Assembly: GCA_946807835.1 (NCBI GenBank)
Contig: CAMPEX010000001.1
Coordinates: 4,169,001 to 4,233,000, forward strand
Origin: Ailanthus altissimus
Lineage: Eukaryota > Streptophyta > Magnoliopsida > Sapindales > Simaroubaceae
Length of the DNA stretch: 64,000 bases
Direction: 5' to 3'
The translations under genes were made by a program, and so were the position numbers. Shown one piece after another: positions 61,546-64,000 of this stretch. Position 1 is the first letter of the stretch; the number at the start of each line of letters is the position of its first letter. Below the pieces are notes generated by a model. It saw only the letters and a program-made list of their open reading frames with translations. It did no database searches and was not told the DNA's origin.

Positions 61546-64000
61546 CTATAATATTACATACCTCTCTACATCTCCATCTAAGGTGGAAACTTGCCCTAAC
61601 CTTGATTGGAACGATTGAGGCAATAAGAAAACTATGTTGATGGCCTCTTTCTGAATGTCTTCTTGCTTGGTTGTGACCTGGTCGGCTTGATCTCCCTTGT
61701 TGACTTTGTTTCTGTTAACTGGGAGCCAGACCGTCCTTTGAGGTTTACCACCCCTAGTAATTGGCTTAGATGGTTGCTGATTCTTTATTGCTCTATTTTC
61801 ATAGAGCTTTCTATTGAGGTTGTCTATTTTGGCCAAGTTTTCCTCGCCACTTGGCTTTCGCTAAAATTTTGGACAGTTTGCTTAAGGTGTTTAAGCTACT
61901 CACACCTTTGCATCTTTTTTTTTTCTAAGTTTTAGTCGGTATTGATTTGTGGTAACCTTGGTCACCTAACTGATCAAAGACTCTCCGTCTTGGAATATTG
62001 ATCTCCTATTGATCGACTTTGCTAGCTTTGGGCTTGAAAGTCCTGGTGGGTTGTTGAAGGATTTCCATCTCTGTTAATTCTCTCTGGACCTTGTTAAAGG
62101 TTGTCTGGCACTAAGGGCAAGCCAAGAATGCCTTATTAGAGGTCAGCTGATCATATAAGAGTAGCTTAATTGTGACTCTCCTCCCCTTTTAGGTCGTTTC
62201 TAGGATAAAATTGCCTATCTAAATTTTAATTTTTAATTTGTCAGAGGTCTACACTCTAGTTGATGATCATTTCCCCAAAATTTTCCTTTTTGTAGATGGT
62301 ATAATGGTGTTGACACTAGCTGTGGGGAATGGGTCAGTCTCTATGACAGGGACGTTTCTTTTAGAACTAAAAAATAGTCGACCTTCATCGATCAACTATT
62401 GAATCTTATTTTTAAATACAATACAATTATTTATACTGTAGTGCTATGAATTATGCCACTTATAATAATTCTTGCCCACACATTCATCGATTGGTGGTAT
62501 AATATGGCATTTAGATAACTTGATTTGTTTATATGTTAAAAGTTAATCAAAAATCTTATCGACTTTTCTTATATCAAAGGAATATTTTTTAGCTATCTGA
62601 GATTTTTATTGAACTTTTTATTCTCTTTAACGGAGGTCGACTTCTTAAGAACTAGATATTCGTATGATGCCTTTTTTTATTATTTCAGTCAAGCATATCT
62701 CTTCTTTTGAATCTGAGTCATCAGAGTTGCTCTTTGATTCAGCTTTAATCATAGCTACTTTAAGCTAACTTTTATATTACGTCCATTTGGAGGATGCTCG
62801 CTCATGATCTTTTTTCATCAGAAGTCGCTCATAGTTGGTTGTCCCATTAGCCAACTTATAAAGGTCCCTCAATCAATACCCTTCAAAGTGCTCCCATGGC
62901 AAAGAACGTCCATTTGACCACATGGGGACATAATCGACTTCAGTAATTTGGGTTTAGCATTATGACTGAAGCTTCCTAAATCGGCTTATGTACTTAGAGA
63001 CCGATTCACCAGGCATTTGCATTACTCTAGCTAAGTAGTAGAGTGACTTCTGGAGGCGGCCTATAAAATTTGGCATGGAACTTACCTTACATCTACTCTC
63101 AACTAGTGATCGACTATAGCAATAGGTTAGTATACAAGGTGAAAGTAGTTTTAGTCAAGGAGTTACCAAACAGCTTTAATTTTCAGAATAACGATGAACT
63201 GGCTTTACCATATTATATTGTGAATCTTGAGATATGCTTAAATGTGGTTATGTTCTCTTCACTTAAAAATAAAAGGAATTTGGAAATTTTGTGTCCTTCT
63301 AGAAAAGGGAACAAAGAATCGATACTATAGGGGTAAGGCTTTCTGTTGGATAGGCGAGCCATCAGCCTAAGGTCAACCCCTATGTTCTCTGAGGCTTCAA
63401 CTAGCATATTCCTATCGATTTCATTTCTCGAACTATTAGCAAGTCTAATAGGCTCCATGGGTCCAAACTAGATCGGCCTTGATTGGGTTTGGCTAACCTA
63501 TTCATGAATTTGGAGGCAGTTATATATAATCTTCCTAAATTAATGATGTTTCCAGCCTGGTAATAGCTAAATTTTTTGTCTTGGCTAACTTTGGTGGACC
63601 TGTGAGTTTGTGGACTCAACTCTCTCAAGTCACCTAAGAATGTTAACCGAGCTATATATTAGGTTAACTTGACCATAATTTTGTCATCGTCAAGGCTCCT
63701 AGAGTTCGAGGTTTGGTCAACCCTAAAGAAGAGCTATTAGCTCAGTTTGATTTTACCTCATGAACTCATGATTTTTCAGAATACTTCGCTTATATTCTTA
63801 TTATCCTTTAGTAGTGATTGAAAGACAGATTCCATTTAATTGTAAGCATTGTGTGAGCTGTTGGTTCTCCAAAGCAATTTGGGAAACTAAACTTTGAATC
63901 TCGGCCGTGGAGAGTGGCTTAGGAGATGGAAGAGTCTCTTTCTAGATGTCTTCTAATTCTTAGCTAAATATAACTTCCCCAACATTGGCTGGACTTGTCT
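61546..64000 (-). pseudogene. gypsy gag, degenerate, continues past the right edge
   Basis: Minus strand: 'EGHKISKFLLFLSEENITTF' and 'KHISRFTI' at 63290-63213 match the gag lead-in (FKxPxFxxFxGEDxxSTxEHISRF). Near 62480-62400 'KYHNS' and 'NNCIVFKNKIQ' are the zinc-knuckle area. A basic stretch at 61836-61546 is near the end. Frames are repeatedly broken. Confidence 0.7.

Larger units (their letters stand above)
54913..64000 (-). mobile_element. Ty3/gypsy retrotransposon, Tat-like, runs off the right edge
   Basis: Minus-strand order from the right: gag (from beyond 64000 to ~61546), protease (~61250-60840), RT (~60396-59400), RNase H (59290-59174 and 56920-56685), integrase (~56240-54913). 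RT before integrase is the gypsy order, and the antisense PMD gene downstream suggests the Tat group. The 5' LTR lies outside the window and the 3' LTR was not delimited. Frames are broken throughout, with a solo LTR in RNase H and a tandem duplication between protease and RT. Confidence 0.85.

Noticed and set aside
54913..64000. Endogenous pararetrovirus (caulimovirid)
   Set aside because: The pol carries an integrase with DDE-type motifs after RNase H and a gag of retrotransposon type, which caulimovirids lack.

Overview
The window is nuclear DNA of a flowering plant, most likely a eudicot. It is strongly AT-rich, its genes have GT-AG introns and organelle-targeting leaders, and most of it is nested transposons typical of plant chromosomes (Ty1/copia, Ty3/gypsy of Tat type, CACTA, hAT MITE, L1-like LINE). 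I see no bacterial operon, rRNA gene, functional tRNA gene or CRISPR array.

Two host genes are clear. At 1807-7110 (+) lies a YCF54/LCAA-type gene, the plastid assembly factor for the Mg-protoporphyrin IX monomethyl ester (aerobic) cyclase of chlorophyll synthesis. Its second intron carries an LTR retrotransposon, and the 5' splice site of that intron reads TT instead of GT, leaving an in-frame stop directly after exon 2. At 19991-23121 (-) is an intact two-exon mitochondrial calcium uniporter (MCU) gene. A degraded DUF1985-type fragment is at the left edge (4-728, -).

Layout: 1-728 DUF1985 remnant; 1767-7110 YCF54 gene with the intronic LTR element (2729-~6110); 7368-11625 copia element on the minus strand, with LTRs and an AGGTT target duplication; 12062-12393 hAT-type MITE; 14.2-17.6 kb copia LTR and RNase H debris; 17.6-20 kb AT-rich spacer; 20-23.1 kb MCU gene; 23.3-26 kb AT-rich DNA including a ~1.15 kb imperfect inverted repeat; 26-31.6 kb LINE (-) whose 3' end is present as three tandem units, each with a tRNA-Leu-like segment; 32.1-40.26 kb remains of a CACTA family (+), split by an unidentified TSD-flanked insertion and by a solo LTR that itself holds an insertion; 40.44-47.18 kb an LTR-like sequence split by a 6.07 kb CACTA element (TNP2 and DUF4218 relics on -); 48744-50925 a solo LTR with perfect 5-bp target duplication; 51-64 kb a Tat-type gypsy element (gag to integrase on -) with an antisense plant-mobile-domain gene (+), broken by another solo LTR inside its RNase H.

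Most transposon reading frames are interrupted by stops or frameshifts, so autonomous activity is unlikely. No new cellular system is evident. The observations most worth following are the defective splice site in YCF54, the nested insertions datable by target duplications, the tandem LINE tails with tRNA-like heads, the antisense gene with its own spliced leader in the gypsy element, and the long AT-rich inverted repeat.
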